Made by a program: the position numbers and the translations under genes. A DNA stretch of 64,000 nt from Rhizomys pruinosus (taxonomy: Eukaryota; Chordata; Mammalia; Rodentia; Spalacidae), in contig VZQC01006876.1 of the NCBI GenBank assembly GCA_009823505.1, positions 1,535,062-1,599,061 on the forward strand, in the 5' to 3' direction. Below the pieces are notes generated by a model, which made no database searches, was not told the origin of the DNA, and was given only the letters and a program-made list of their open reading frames with translations. Below, piece after piece: positions 34,676 through 47,900 of the stretch (the stretch's first letter is position 1; each line of letters begins with the position of its first letter).

Positions 34676-35193
34676 GTTATGGACTGAATTCTGCTCCTTA
34701 GTGCTTATGTTGAAACCCCACTCAGGTAGGGATTTGATTCAGTCTCACTAGCGGTTAAGAGCGCCGACCGCTCTTACAGAGGACCTGGGTTCGATCCCCA
34801 GCACCCACATGGCTGCTGAGAACCGTGTGAAGCTCCAATTCCAGGAGAACTCCAGTTCCAGGGGAATCTGAGACCCTCTTCTGAACTCCGCAGCGTTGCA
34901 CGACACGGGTGCACAGACTTGCATGCAGACAGTACATTCATACACATACAGAAATAAATAAAATTAATAAAAAAATTTAAAAAAAAGAGAAGAAAAATGA
35001 GGAAGGAATGTGGTGAAAGACCATGTGAAGACAAGGGAGAGGAAAGATCTCTGAAAGCCTGGGAGCTTGGACACAGGAGAATCAGTCCTGCTCATACCTT
35101 GATCTTGGACTTGAGCCTCCAGAACCCTGAGGGATGAGTTTGTATTGCCATCTACTCTGTAGTACTTGTTACAGCAGCCCAGCTGACTAATAC
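34676..35193 (+). mobile_element. MLT1/MaLR-type LTR (sense), interrupted
   Basis: Starts 'gttatggactgaattctgct' and ends 'cagctgactaatacaa', with 'aagaccatgtgaagaca', 'ttgatcttggacttgagcct' and 'ccagaaccctgagggatgag' in the order of the MaLR LTR family. Old and diverged. A B3 SINE sits at 34,748-34,986. Confidence 0.8.
34748..34986 (+). repeat. B3/B2-type SINE with internal duplication, 5'-truncated
   Basis: Begins at 'agcggttaagagcgccgacc', missing the first 20 or so bases of the head. Contains the doubled block 'ctccaattccagg' / 'ctccagttccagg' and a long A-rich tail. Confidence 0.93.
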
Positions 35194-36056
35194 AAAAGTT
35201 GAGTCTCAGCTTCTGTTACAAATGTGCCTCATCTCTACTGAAGAGGTATGTGCAACATGGCAGGACTTGAAGGTTTCTCTGGAGGTCCCCTACTTAGATC
35301 AAAGCAGTACAGTTGAAATACTTTGTCCAGATAGTTGACAATGATGCAAAAATAGCCACTCAGCAAGAAAGTCCAGGCAGATGTGGTATAGGGCTGATCT
35401 TTCACCCTGCTCCATAGCCTGTCTTCATACTTGAATCTTGAAAGCTGTGGAACTACTGGCAGCTGAAGGAGGCATTTCCCCTCAGCTGAGATTCGCAGAG
35501 CCTCACAGTTAAATATTTACTGAGCACTGTGCACTGCAGGAAACTGTGCGAGATATAAGATAATACAATCAGGGTCTTCTGCGTTCAGAGAACCTCTAGC
35601 AAGTAGGTTCTCTGAATGCAGCAGAACACGTCTTTGAGGAATTCCAGAAGGCAACACATTAGAAAAGAGAGTGCTATGTGTCTGTTAGGAATTACCTGGC
35701 ACTGGGGATAAAGGGAATCTGGGGAAAAGTGTCTTACAGAAGAGGAAATTCATTTATCTCATATGTTAAATATCTCAGAAATGTGGGTGGGTGGTGTTTC
35801 CTCAAAGTGTTGAGGAAGTTATGGTCAAATGCCTATATCATGTTTTTCTTCACCTTTAGGAGGGAGTAATCAACAAAAACATGGCATGTCTCATGATGGC
35901 TTGATATATGCACAGTCACATGCTGCTTAGTAATCCAGACATTCTCTGAGAAATGCAGTTAGGCATCTTCACCACTGCACAGACATCATAGAGTGCATGT
36001 ACAAAAACCCTAGATGAATGGATTAAGCATGCCACATGGCTTTTGAGTATGCCATC
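35194..36056. other. unique sequence, no gene seen
   Basis: No repeat recognised. A pair of similar but inverted segments, 'gcgttcagagaacctctagc' at about 35,581 and 'gtaggttctctgaatgcagc' at about 35,604, forms a short imperfect hairpin. Confidence 0.4.
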
Positions 36057-36083
36057 ATGTGTGTGTGTGTGTGTGTGTGTGTG
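36057..36083. repeat. (GT)n microsatellite
   Basis: About 13 GT units. Confidence 0.93.
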
Positions 36084-36099
36084 CATGTGTATAGGTGGT

Positions 36100-36365
36100 A
36101 TACATGTGTGTGTACAAATGTTAGCCTCATCATGAGTTTGCCTGTGGAAGTCAGCTGTCCTCCTCTATTGCTGTCGGTCTTTTCCCCTGGGCCAGGCTGG
36201 TGGCCGCAAGCCTCAGCAGCCCTCCTGCCCCTCCACCACCAGCACTGGGCTTGAGCCACACCCACACTCACATGCTCCTTATTTTCTGTGGGTGCTCACA
36301 ATACAAACTCAGAACCTTGTGCTTGTGTAGCAAGTGCTCTTACACAGAGCAATCTTCCTGGTCTT
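36100..36365 (-). repeat. B4/RSINE-like composite SINE, diverged
   Basis: 'ggaagtcagctgtcctcctc' followed by a B1-related middle and a tRNA-like end ('gtagcaagtgctcttacaca'). Low-confidence family call. Confidence 0.5.
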
Positions 36366-36470
36366 GTTTGTTTTTTGAGACAGGTGTTACTCTGTAGCTC
36401 AGGCTAGCATGGAACTCATTGCAATCCTCCTGCACAAATCTCTCAGGTGCGGGGATTATAGGTGTAAGCT
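36366..36470 (-). repeat. B1-like SINE, old
   Basis: Antisense 'tttttgagacaggtgttact', 'gtagctcaggctagcatgga', 'ggggattataggtgtaag'. Confidence 0.75.
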
Positions 36471-36525
36471 TTATAGTACAATCAAGGAACATGGTAAATG
36501 AGAGATGAAAAAAGATGTTAGAGGT

Positions 36526-36676
36526 GCCGGGTGTGATGGCACATGCCTTTAATCCCAGCACTGAGAGGCAGAGGCAGGTGGATCTCTGAGTTCAAGGCCA
36601 GCCTGGTCTACATAGTGAGCTCCAGACCAGCTGGGACTAACAGGAGACCCTGCCTCAAAAATACCAAAACAAAAAT
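36526..36676 (+). repeat. B1 SINE with target-site duplication
   Basis: Sense B1 'gccgggtgtgatggcacatg' to an A-rich end, flanked by exact 12-base repeats 'agatgttagagg' at 36,513-36,524 and 36,677-36,688. The stretch 36,689-37,314 is unique. Confidence 0.95.
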
Positions 36677-37314
36677 AGATGTTAGAGGCATCTCATGTTA
36701 TACCCATGTATAGTAAACTACCATTTCACTAACCAGAAAGTATGTACCCTAAAGTAATGTTGAAAAGTGAAGTATAGTAAATTTATCAATAGAAACATGA
36801 TTGTGTGTCAAGTATGATAGACTGAACATAAATATGTGTGTTATATTTTACATGTCTGGTGTGTAAGGTTAACTGGCACCTAGAACACATGACTAAAGTG
36901 CTGGCTGCAATGTCACTATATCTGTGATGTCACCAGGTGGTAGAATTTTTCAGTTCCTTTATTGCCTTATGGGACACCATATGTGCAGTCTGATGCTTGC
37001 TAAGGCATTCTTATGCACTGTACAACTATGGAACTATTATGAAATGATTAAGTCAAGCTGACTAACACATTCATTACCTCACATACTTATTTTTGTGTGT
37101 TGAAAACATTCATTACCTCAAATACTTTTACATATTGAAAACATTTTATAGCTGGCTCAGTTTTGATGGTCCCTGTAGTTTCAAGACAAGTACTCTGGCC
37201 ACAATGTCTACTCAAAGGGAAAAAAAAGAACAAAGAAAAGATTGAAAGGCAGAGACACAAACATCAGCTGCTCCTATGGCCAGTTAGAGGCCTTCCTCCT
37301 CCTTTTCCCACTTT

Positions 37315-37418
37315 TTCTTATTGAATTTTTGTGATTTTCACACAATGTATTTTGATCATAGTTAGATCCCCTCCTCTATCCCCCTCTTCCTACCCCTACC
37401 CAATTTCACGCACTCTAT

Positions 37419-37475
<57 letters not shown>

Positions 37476-37560
37476 CCTGTAGAGTCTAATTTGTGTCCTC
37501 AAATGTTCTTCAGTGTGGGTCCATCCACTGGAGCCTGGGTCACTCACTCATATGAACTCA
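37315..37560 (-). repeat. old L1 3' UTR fragment (antisense)
   Basis: 'ttattgaatttttgtgattt', C-rich tract and 'gggtccatccactggagcct', the same layout as 22,985-23,205. It contains the (GATA)n below. Confidence 0.6.
37418..37474. repeat. (GATA)n microsatellite
   Basis: About 14 perfect GATA units inside the L1 3' UTR. Confidence 0.95.
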
Positions 37561-37805
37561 CGGCAATGGTGACAGCATGCACAAGTCCCATGGAACCTCA
37601 AACCAGACAACTTGCAGCACAGACACAGGGAAGTGGGTAAGAAACCCAAATCATATCTAAGGAACTGTCAGGAGCCAATGAGTGTTGGGAGGGGCAGAGT
37701 CAGTCCCTGTCAAGGATGTGACGCTTGATAGGGAACCCAGGCTCCCATGAATGTTCTGGTATGATTGTCTTCAGTTATGAATGTCAAAAATTGACTTTTA
37801 AAAAC

Positions 37806-38038
37806 TTTTTCATTTTTTAAAAAAATTTATTATTTTTTATGTGTATGAATGTACTGTCTGCATGTAGGTCTGTGCACCTGTGTCATGCAATGCTGCAGAG
37901 GTCAGAAGAGGGCATCAGATTCCCCTGGAACTGGAGTTAAAAACGGTTCTCAGCCTCCGTGTGGGTGCTGGGGATCGAACCTGGGTCCTCTGCAAGAGCC
38001 GTTGGTGCTCTTAACTGCTAGGCCATCTCTCCAGCCCC
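37806..38038 (-). repeat. B3/B2-type SINE without internal duplication
   Basis: Antisense: T-rich tail, 'gaatgtactgtctgcatgta', 'cctggaactggagttaaaaa', head ending 'ggccatctctccagcccc'. Flanked by 'gacttttaaaaactttttc' on the left and 'gactttttcatt' on the right, an imperfect target-site duplication in L1 sequence. Confidence 0.92.
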
Positions 38039-38640
38039 GACTTTTTCATTATTTATTGATTTTTGTGTCTGTTGTACAGAACATTCAGTCAACCTAAACC
38101 CCTTTATACCCCTTCCCCAGTGGCACCCTTCCACAGTACCCCAACTGGAATTCATACACTCTGTCATTTGTGCCAAGGCTCATTGTGTCAAGTTAGTGTC
38201 CCTAGATGTTCCTCAGTGCAAATTCATCCATCGAGCCCATCCAGAGTTCCTCACTTTAAAAAGATCAGCTCTTCCTCACCTAACAGTCTTCTAAGATTGG
38301 GACATGCTGCCCATTTCCACAGTTCTATGCTGGGTTTTGCCTGCTTAAGTTTGCATTGGTCTTGTGCATGCTGACACCACTGCTGTAAGACCATATAAGC
38401 AGGGTCATGTACCACTTCCTTGGCTCTTACCATTTTCCATCCCTTCTTCCACAATGCTCCTTGAGCCCTGGATGAATGAAGCTTAATATAGGAGTCCTGT
38501 CCAAGGACCCACTCATGGGAGACTCCTAATCTCCAAGCTTTGGCTATTTGTGACTGTTCCTGGGCCCCTCTCTGTTGAATGAGAAAGCTTTATTAGTGAA
38601 AGTTGATTCATTAGTAACCTCTTTATCTCTTCTTCTGCGT
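38039..38640 (-). repeat. L1 3' UTR, old type (antisense)
   Basis: 'attatttattgatttttgtg', 'caagttagtgtccctagatg', 'gcaaattcatccatcgagcc', continuing with 'tgaccatataagcag'-like wording. Longer counterpart of 22,985 and 37,315. Confidence 0.6.
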
Positions 38641-38689
38641 TTCCTGAGCCTAAATGTAGAGATTGCATTGTAGCTGTGCCAGTAGGTAA

Positions 38690-39600
38690 TGAAATTATGA
38701 AATTCTCAGGTAAATACATGGAGCTGGAAGCAATCATCCTGAGTGAGGTAACCCAGACCCAGAAAAATAAATGTTGCATGTTCTTTCTCATAGCTGGATG
38801 CTAGCTTTGAAATACTAGATGTGCATGTTTCAATTTGAAAGTCCAGTGAAAGGAAATAAATAGCCATTAAGGGTTGGGGGAGACTTTTTGGGAGGGGTGA
38901 GAGAACACAGTGATATAAAGGAGGAAAGAGGAATAACAAAGTAGGAAGGGTTAAATTGGGGTGGGGAGTGGGGTGGCAGGGCAGAGGAGAGAGTGTGGGA
39001 AGTGATAACTAATACTAAAGGGCTTTAGAATAAACCATGTGGAAACCTACCTCTGTAAAATCTTCTTAAAGTATATACAATACATCATAAAAAGAGATTA
39101 ATAGGAGTTACCCCAGAACAGGGGGACATTGCCCTAGGTTTGCAGAGTAAAAGCCCAATGCCGGAAATGAACTACCTCTTTTGAAGATATTGACCACGAG
39201 TCCCATCGACCCTCAAAGAATACTGGCCATTGGCTCTGTTCTTGGTTACCCATCGGAACTTCACAGTAAGACTCCTTTGCTGAAGACATCATGTCATGAG
39301 TTTAGAACAGACAAGGAGAAATAAGCTGCTGCTGACTTCAAAGCCTTATCTCCACTGGATAATTTTCATAGTGTTGGGTCATGTTGTGCGGGCTACCTGA
39401 AGAGAAAATTAATCATCAACTTTACCCAGCTATGAATTCTGAGAAATACAACAACTGGCCTGGCAAAGTATGTGATGGGTGCAGTAGTGGCATGGACAGT
39501 ATGGGAGTAACCAACAAGTTTCTAATTGGATTTAAGGTCCATTTCATAGGATGGATTCCATACCTAACATTGATATTAGGTCTAGGAACCTGAAGATACA
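38690..39600 (+). repeat. L1 3' region, old Lx-like type (sense)
   Basis: Begins at the end of ORF2 ('gagtgaggtaacccagaccc') and runs through a G-rich 3' UTR ('aattggggtggggagtgggg') to 'ctaattggatttaaggtcca' and 'cttgatatt'-like end. No full frame remains; the 70-codon frame at 39,381-39,593 lies inside this UTR-like sequence. Confidence 0.65.
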
Positions 39601-39669
39601 CAGGTCACAGGACAGAGAGAAGTGCCTAATACTGGTTTTCTAGCAAATAGTTATTACATTAAACTGATT

Positions 39670-41750
39670 AATAATGACTTATTTTTTCAATTCTTTTTCC
39701 CATGTTTTTATTTTTACCATTATTAAACTTTTTCCATAGGTCACACATCATTTCTCGATCAAATATAGAGTCACTTCCCCTTCCATGCCCCCTATCCCAC
39801 CCAAGTCCCTGCACTCCACCATACACGTCCTGCATCTCTCTCTGAGTCTCTCCAGAGGCTTTATTTTCAGTTCTTTTGTTGTTGTTCTCTCCAACTTGTA
39901 TTGCTACATTATATATAGATATATATACATAGTTATATATATATACATATATATACATAAATATACATATACATACATACATATATCACTTGAATTGGAG
40001 GATTTTTTTTTCTTCTTTAAAAGATATCATGTTGGGCTGGAGAGCTGGCCTAGTGGTTAAGAGTACTGACTGCTCTTGGAGAGGACCCGGGTTTGATCCC
40101 CAGCACCCACATGGCAGCTGAGAACTGTCTGCAACTCCAATTCCAGGAGAACTCCAGTTCCAGGGGATTCTGACACCCTCTTCAGACCTCCTCAGCATTG
40201 CACAACAAACGGGTGCACAAACATACATGCAGACAGTACATTCATACACATAAAAAGTAAATAAAAAAATTTTTTAAAAAGATGTCATGTTTTCCATAAG
40301 GAAGTGCTCAAAGGTTCCTCCTTGGCAACCCCAACCATCAATCCTGCACTTTTGCTCCACATTGGGGATTTTCCCTCCCATGGTCCCCCAAAATGAAGTC
40401 CAGTAAGCATGTATCCTGTCTTGACCCCCCTGCACCAGCCTCCATGATGCAGCCTAGGTAGTCCAACAATGGCAGTCTATACTCTGATGAGGCTGACATC
40501 CCCTTAGCTGTTTAGTCCATAACCTGGGTATTTCAATGGTCCCCATCTGGCATTGAAGGTTTGGAGGATTCTTGGAGAGGTTAAAAAGCTGTGTCTCAGC
40601 CTTTGAGGAGTGCCAAAAGTGGTGGCAGCCACAGAGTAGATGCACTTGCCAGTAAGAATTGGAGATAGGACAAACAACAGTACTCTCTCTTTATTCTTTT
40701 TTCTCTTTTTCACTAAGATCTCAAGTTCTATGTCTGCAGTAGAGTTTCTCTGGTCTTACTGATTATTTGTGTCTGGTTGTACATTCCTTTTGGATGCTTA
40801 AGGCCACACAGTTAACCCAGATTAACCAAGGTTTTTGTTTTCTCAAGGTCAGTTGAGGATCTGGTCCTCAGGGGTCTCTCAGAGTTTTTTTGGCGGGGGA
40901 GAGAAGGATGGGAGCCCCTTGCTCCTTTCAGCTTTTCATTCACCAGTTCCATCCACTCGAGCACTAAAGCAGGTCTTGCTAGACCAGGCTTCCTTTTCTG
41001 AAGCATGAGCAGATTTCCCTCTCTTTAGATGGACACTGGCTGAAGTCCCATCAGTGGCTCTCCATGTCCTCCCTGAACAGGAAGACTGGTGACCCACATC
41101 TGTAGGACGTTTCAAGAGCTGCCCTCATGCACAATCCCCTAAGTCTTGATTTACCTCTGAGGGCAAGGAACAAAGCTATCCCTTAGGTCCCTTGGCCGAA
41201 TTGGTATGGGCGGTAAGTATGGTCCTTAAGCAGCCAGAAAGGCTAAGTTGCAACAGCATATTACACCTATATTAAGATTGTATCTTTTGGAAACAAACTG
41301 TATGTTATTTCCATAGCATTTTTCTTGATTTGCATCTTTCCATTTTAATCCCATATTACTCTAAAAGATGCACACATACCCTCCAACATGTACCAAAAAC
41401 CCAAGGTCTGAAAATAAATGTTAGGTCAGCTCTAGAACCTGTTTAGGGATCCACATTGCAAAAGCATAGTTGTCTTTAGATCATGAGGAATATAACATTA
41501 ACATTGTTCAGTTTGTGTTACAACTAGGTACTTGGTACTAGCATCCACAGATAAAGGGATACAATTTATCTTTTGTTTTTTTGGGATTGTGTTACTTCAC
41601 TTAGCATAAAATCTTCTAGTTCCATCCATTTACCTGCAAATTTCATGATGTCATCTTTCTTTACTACTGCATAGAACTCCATTGTGTAGATGTACCACAT
41701 TTTCTCTATCTACTCATTGGCTGAGGGGCATTTGGGTTAGTTCCAGCTCT
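39670..41750 (-). repeat. L1 3' UTR and ORF2 end (antisense), interrupted by SINE
   Basis: 3' end on the left ('ttattaaactttttccatag', 'catgccccctatcccaccc'), AT-rich microsatellite at about 39,905-39,985, then the long 3' UTR shared with 6,057-7,065 and 62,350-63,285. ORF2 C-terminal sequence follows at about 41,520-41,750 ('ttccatccatttacctgcaa', 'gcatagaactccattgtgta'). A younger L1 begins right after it. Confidence 0.8.
40034..40276 (+). repeat. B3/B2-type SINE with internal duplication
   Basis: Full-length sense copy inserted in the L1 3' UTR, with direct repeats 'aaaagatatcatgtt' (40,019-40,033) and 'aaaagatgtcatgtt' (40,277-40,291). Doubled block 'ctccaattccagg' / 'ctccagttccagg' present. 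Confidence 0.95.
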
Positions 41751-41999
41751 TTTTTTTTCTAGAATCTTTTTTTTATTGAGCTTTGTGTATTTCATACATT
41801 ATTTTCCAATTCAGTTCAGGCATATTTCCCTTTCCCTTCCCCCCACCCCACCCCATCCCGGATCATGCATTCTGCCATACCTGTCCTGCATCTTTCTCTC
41901 AGTGTTTTTTTTATTTTCAATTTTTTTAGCAATGTATCATTGTATGATACAACCGTCAATCATCTTCATGTAAAACCTAATATTCTAGGCAGTTGTGCC

Positions 42000-44900
42000 C
42001 AAACTTCACACAGCCCATGGGGTCCCCATTTTTTATGTCCATAGAGGACAATACCAGCAGAGGTGTGAGTTGAGTCTTAGTATGCTATGTCCCTGAATTA
42101 TCCTTCAAGTTGAAGCCCAAAAAGTGAGGCTTGTAATTAGCCCAGCGAACACTAAATTTGACTGGTAATTTGGATATGTTGATTTTCACAAAACATTCCA
42201 AAGGAACATGGCTGCCACTGTTGGCAAGCAATGCACAGCACCCCAATCCCATCACTTAGCCTTACAGTCCTAGGCAATGTTTGGACCGGGTGTAGCTGAT
42301 AATGACCTCCGCACCACCTGTAGGATTCTTGTTTGACTCAAGGAGACAAATATCCTGCTTTGTCACATTAGATGCCTTTGCTCCAGAAGATCTGTTCCCG
42401 CTCCTGGTAAGGCTTAGAAAGGGGCACCAGGTCGGCATGCAGACAGCAAAACAGTCCTACTTCTCTGGAGCTGTTGGTCCTCTCGGCATCTGCGTCACAC
42501 ACTCATCTCGGCCCTGGTTTCCCTTTCAATGCCGCGCGCGCCTGCACCCAAGTTTGTGTCGCAATTGGTAAATATACCATTTATGAGGCCCCTACCTACA
42601 AATGGTACATTAGCGCAAAAGTGAAGCCAAAAGGTTCTAGATTCTAAATAATAATTTTTTATCATGGGCTTATACTATTAAAAACCCAACTACTAAATAA
42701 GGGTTTTTATGTTTACGTACAACAAAGGTTAAGCCTGTTGGTATAGACAACAGATGAATTGATGTGAAGGTGGCTCTGACTTACCCCCAGAACCCTTTTT
42801 GCGTCAACTTTTGGAGGCTTGAAGAAATTATCACTTATATAGCGCTATCCTCCTTACAAAAGTGGGTAAAAACCTCGCACTCTTTCCCTTTTTTTTTAGC
42901 CAGGCAAAAAAGCCCTTAATAATATGACATTTGGAAAGGGTGGGAGAACCATAGCTGTTGGAAATCTTCGTGCACAAGGACCCAGTTAATTCCAACAACT
43001 TTCCCCTCCTTGGCAGAACAATATCCAGCAATATATGGCCGCTAATATAAACATATCTAGAAGCGCTTCTCTCCTCCTGTAAATGTCTAACTGACCTAAT
43101 TCTGTGCTCAAAAATTGTACAAACCATACTATTATCAGACGTTCAAAATTACACCTTTTATCCACTTTGGTGGAACATCAGCCTCACTATAGGACCAGAG
43201 AGAATAACCAGTCCTCTTGTAACAGTTTCCCATGTCTATCAATGCAGTCAAAGACAAGATAGTAGATAATACTGTCTGTGGGTCTAACACGAGGCGATAT
43301 CTATAAGCCCACAGAAGGTAGGCTCCTATTCACCTACTACAAGCTTTGGTTGCGCAACACTTGTCTTACAGGATAGGAGGAGCCGATAGATAGGCACTGC
43401 TCGTCATCATATAGACCCCCAGACCATTCACATGAGGAAGATGATATTCGAGATGTAACCCTTTCTTATCCTCCCATTCTTTTCTAGCCAAAAGTCAGAA
43501 TGTAGTAATGAGAGGGCAGATATGGGGCCTCTGGAATACCAAGAAGAGTGCTTACTAAAGGCACTAAAAAAAAATGGCTAATACATCTCATAGGACAAGA
43601 TAACTATGGTCTCCTTCGAGTCCAGAGGCAAGACTCACATGCGCTAAACCACTTTCATCCCATAGGACCCAGCCTAAACACCTCACCACATTATAAATTG
43701 GAATACTGAGTAACCCAGAGTTATCCAACCCAGAACAAGGACATAAATTTAGCCACTGAAGTAATGTATCAATGGTGTGTGATTCCAGGCCTCTTTGGTA
43801 TTAGCAGTTGCTACAGAGGGATTTCTCGCTATATCTTCTAATGTCCAGAACCAATGGTTGTCATATTGGGTCGAGTATCTGCTGTAGGTAAGAAAGAGTC
43901 CTCGTAGTGGATTTTAGCTTGGCATTTCTCAGCCCCAGTAAAGTGGTAATGGGCTGGGGTCACATGGTAAAGTGCATCATTTTTGAAGTCTTTTAGGGTT
44001 CTCCTTTGATAGTACTTGCTCTTAAACGCATTTGTTAAGGTGGTTGTTATATTTCTAACAGAAGCATTTAGGTGCAATTCCTCCGGGTGGTTCTCCACCT
44101 CTACCCGCAGCAAGTTGTGGGAGATAGCATGTGTATACAATCCTCCTTTCTCCCCCTTGTTTAGCACCACCTTTTTCTTAAAAAAACGATATTTTAATAG
44201 ATAATCACAAATAATTAAAATTTATCGAATATTATGCTTTGGAATCTATGATTGGAGGTATATATATCTCCACTTTAATGTGCCCCAACCTTTATCCGGG
44301 TGTAACGATGGTATTCTTACCATACGTGTTTTTTTGAAAATTCAATTAGTTCCCATTAATCCGATTTATATAAATTTATGTGTGAGGCTTGACATGTTGA
44401 AATAAACCCACTTTTACAATTGTTATCAATCACACGGGAACCCATATAGTCGATAGTTACCTCCACGTTTTTCTCATCAACAATCCTTTGTCCAACCCAG
44501 CAAACTATTTAATCCTTCTTTCCTAACCTGACCTTCTATGCTCATTGGCCAAAATAAGCTTTCTGAGAGACTGTGCGAGTACCTCTAATTTTTTTTTTAA
44601 ATTATTAGTATTCTACTCTTTTGGTACTTTCTACTATGATAGATTTCTATAAGTATCTGAAAAAAAGTTATGCTCCCTGTCAGAATGTGGGATAGCCAGC
44701 AATAGATAGGGTTTACATACCGCCGGTCTGCACTACACTCCTTGTGGGTTTTCCTGTATTTAACTAACAGATTGAAACCATAACAACCCGAGCCAGTGAC
44801 CCTGTTCTTTTGCCTGTACCATGAACTTTTTGTGTGTGGAGGTGTCCTTTAATAATCCCAAAGGCCCCCTCCCTTCGTCTGCTCAGTTATTTCCCTGAGC

Positions 44901-47900
44901 GATTTGTTGGGCACAATTTCATATTGATCGAGTCTGGATGATTTAGCAAATAGGTGAATTTACCCAACCCTATTAAACATCTTATTTTTTAATTAGTTTA
45001 ACAATAGTAATAAACCAGTTTTAAACTGTAAACCCTTATACATGTCCTTAGGTGGTTATATAGATTGCTTAATAGCTTGCACACCTTTTTTCCCAAAGCT
45101 TTCTTTCTGAGTGCCATTTTTTCGCGCACTGTGCAACTGCAAACCTATCTTTAAGATTTCTTATTCAAATATCTAGGTCTTCTTAATTAAGAGGTTTCAT
45201 ATTTATGTAGATTAGCATACTTGGATGTGATTTATGCCCATCTGTCAGTTTGCAGCAGTTTTGCATGGTTATGGGCACTAGATAATGTCCCCTGGAGGAT
45301 GAGAGGTTGTTACTCAGGATCGCTTAAAGTGATGATACCGCTTTTCGCCACACCTATTTGCCTGAAGATGCCTATTGTCATTCTCTATCTCTGATTAACT
45401 TTCTTTTATACACGCTTTATATTTTTTATTTCTTATCTGACAAGTCTTTAATATACTTATGTACCAACCCTCCTTTATTCCACTAAAAAACCTGGTTGCA
45501 ATCTTAAGTGTCATATTTATGAGGGTGGCGTGTAGTATGATAGTACAAGATTTAGGTCTTTTCAGTTTTGTTCCTTTGGTCTTTATAAAGACCTCAGAGT
45601 TTGAAACTGTTTTGTGCCCAGTAGAGTGTAAACCAAGGTGGTGAAAGTTATTCCTGATTCAATATTTAATGATCTTTACCAATTTTCTTGATCAAGGCAT
45701 TAGTAACCCATGTATAAAACACTTGTTTGATATCTTGGTATCTGTGAGATAACCATATTTTGGCTGTTTATTATAAATTTGCGTCTTAAGATTGAAGGGC
45801 CAGTTCCAACCAAGAGGCACACTGTATTTTTTACCTAATCTTTATCCTTCCATGTCTATCTAAGCATAATATACTTAGATAACCACAAAAAGAAGTAACA
45901 CCTCATGTTGCTTTGCCTATTCAGGGTTTTTTCCCTTTCCATACAACAGTCTATTTTCTGTGTAAGCACACATACATAATATACGATTCATAGATTTTTT
46001 TTCACCATACACTAGCATAAGAAGGCCTGTGGATGACTTGGATTTTATATGAGGGTTCACATTAAATTTGTGTAGAAATGCTGTAATATTATTTAATACT
46101 GGGTAGCGATGTAAAGAGATAAGAAGGACCCATACCTACTCTTTGATTTGAATCTTACCCTTCATCATTCTCTAAAATCATGAGCTATCCAATGAAAAGA
46201 GGAGCATATGGAGAGATTTTTTTTATAATTCCATCCTTCTTGTTGTATGATCATCTTGCATCTCGCTTTTTCATTATTTTTTCCTAAGGCGATAGTCCTT
46301 AGTAAATAATAATGGTTTTTCATCTCGTTTATAGAACTATAAAACAAAGTTGGTGATGATCATTATGGGAGATCTTTGGTGGTTTTGGTTAGGTTTATTC
46401 TAGGTATATTTTATTGTTTTTGAGGCTATTGTGAGTGGGAGGACTCCTTGTATTCTTCTTCAATTGCTTATTGTTGCGTGTACCATTTGAGAGGGCAACC
46501 ACGTCTATGGGCCGCCGTTTTATATCCCTAAAACTAGTAGATTACAAATGTTATTAATTACGTATATCTTTTCCCTGCTATCCCTGCTACCCTTATCTGG
46601 TCAATTACTTCCTGCTAGGCGTACAACCTCTGTATTGTTTTTCCTCTTGGCTGGAGTTTTTCTGGTGGCCTAAGCTTGTTAATGCATCCTTCTTGGATTA
46701 AACTATATATTCCATCTTGGTCCTGCAGGAAAATTCTAAGTAAAGAATGTGAGCGCATTTCCCCTCAGAGTTTATGTATAGATCAGGCCAAGTTGGTTTG
46801 TTTCACGTTTCTTGGAAATGAAATTCCCCATCTTTGTCTTGGTTAGATTGCTGCTATTAAGGACTTTGTTGATTAGAATATCCTTGCCATAATTTATATC
46901 ATATTGCTTAATCCACAAACAATTATATACTCAATTATATTAATAATTATTAATTAATCAATAATTACCATTGACACGCTCGATTTTTGATTGACAGTCT
47001 ATACACATGAAAAATCAAGTATATGGGAAAATATAGATTAGATGCTTTACTCACAAAGGAGAAAGACCAGCGTTCATGAAGCGTTTCTACCTTCTACCTG
47101 GGCGATCCTTCCTACCTTTTCCTCATTTAGGATGCATGCCCTGGCTGTGGGTCTTAACCAATTTATATAGAATGCAGATTTTAGATCTCATGTATGTAAG
47201 AAGAGAATGATCACTTCTCGAAGATTCTCTTATTATCCCCAATTTAATTTCATATCAAATAAATTATAAATTATCTGCAATAACTATTAATATCATAAGC
47301 GGACTAATTAAAATTGAACACACTTACTGGTACTATCTTTAATGTAATTCATAATGCGAACTCAATCCTTTTCCTGCAATCCTTATCATTTTATGAGAAC
47401 TGAGAAAGACAATGTAATGATCATATGGTCTTTTATTTTGTCCTTTAGCCCACGCAATTTTCATATAAGATATATTGTTGTTTTTAACTAACTTGGAAAG
47501 TATTTACTTGGGTATAAAGAGTAACATTTTCATACACTAGTTTTAGCCTAATGATATTCCGAATCTATTTTCTCGTTTATACATAGATTCTTAGGTCTAT
47601 ATAGAATTGAAGAGACTAATTAACCTAACGCACTCCTGTAGGAAACTATATATGAATTTGAAAGCAGGGAACGGAGCATACATTGATCCTTCACTATTGA
47701 TTGTCGACGGTAACATGTGATACACAAACAGCTTGAAAGATTGGAGCCTAGGTTATATGGCACAGGAGATAATAATCAAGTTTATATTTAAAGAATTTTC
47801 TATGTATAGAGAATTTAACAAAATAATCTATTTTATTCATTTTGTTAAGACCATTCTGGATGTAAGACATTTTTAACCAATGTGTTTTACTTGATGATTA

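Noticed and set aside
42831..44170. Minus-strand frames of 98 and 110 codons in the odd 42-48 kb region as genes of a new element
   Set aside because: The second overlaps words that match antisense L1 ORF2, the frames match no family I know, and the region's composition is best explained by sequence error in an L1.
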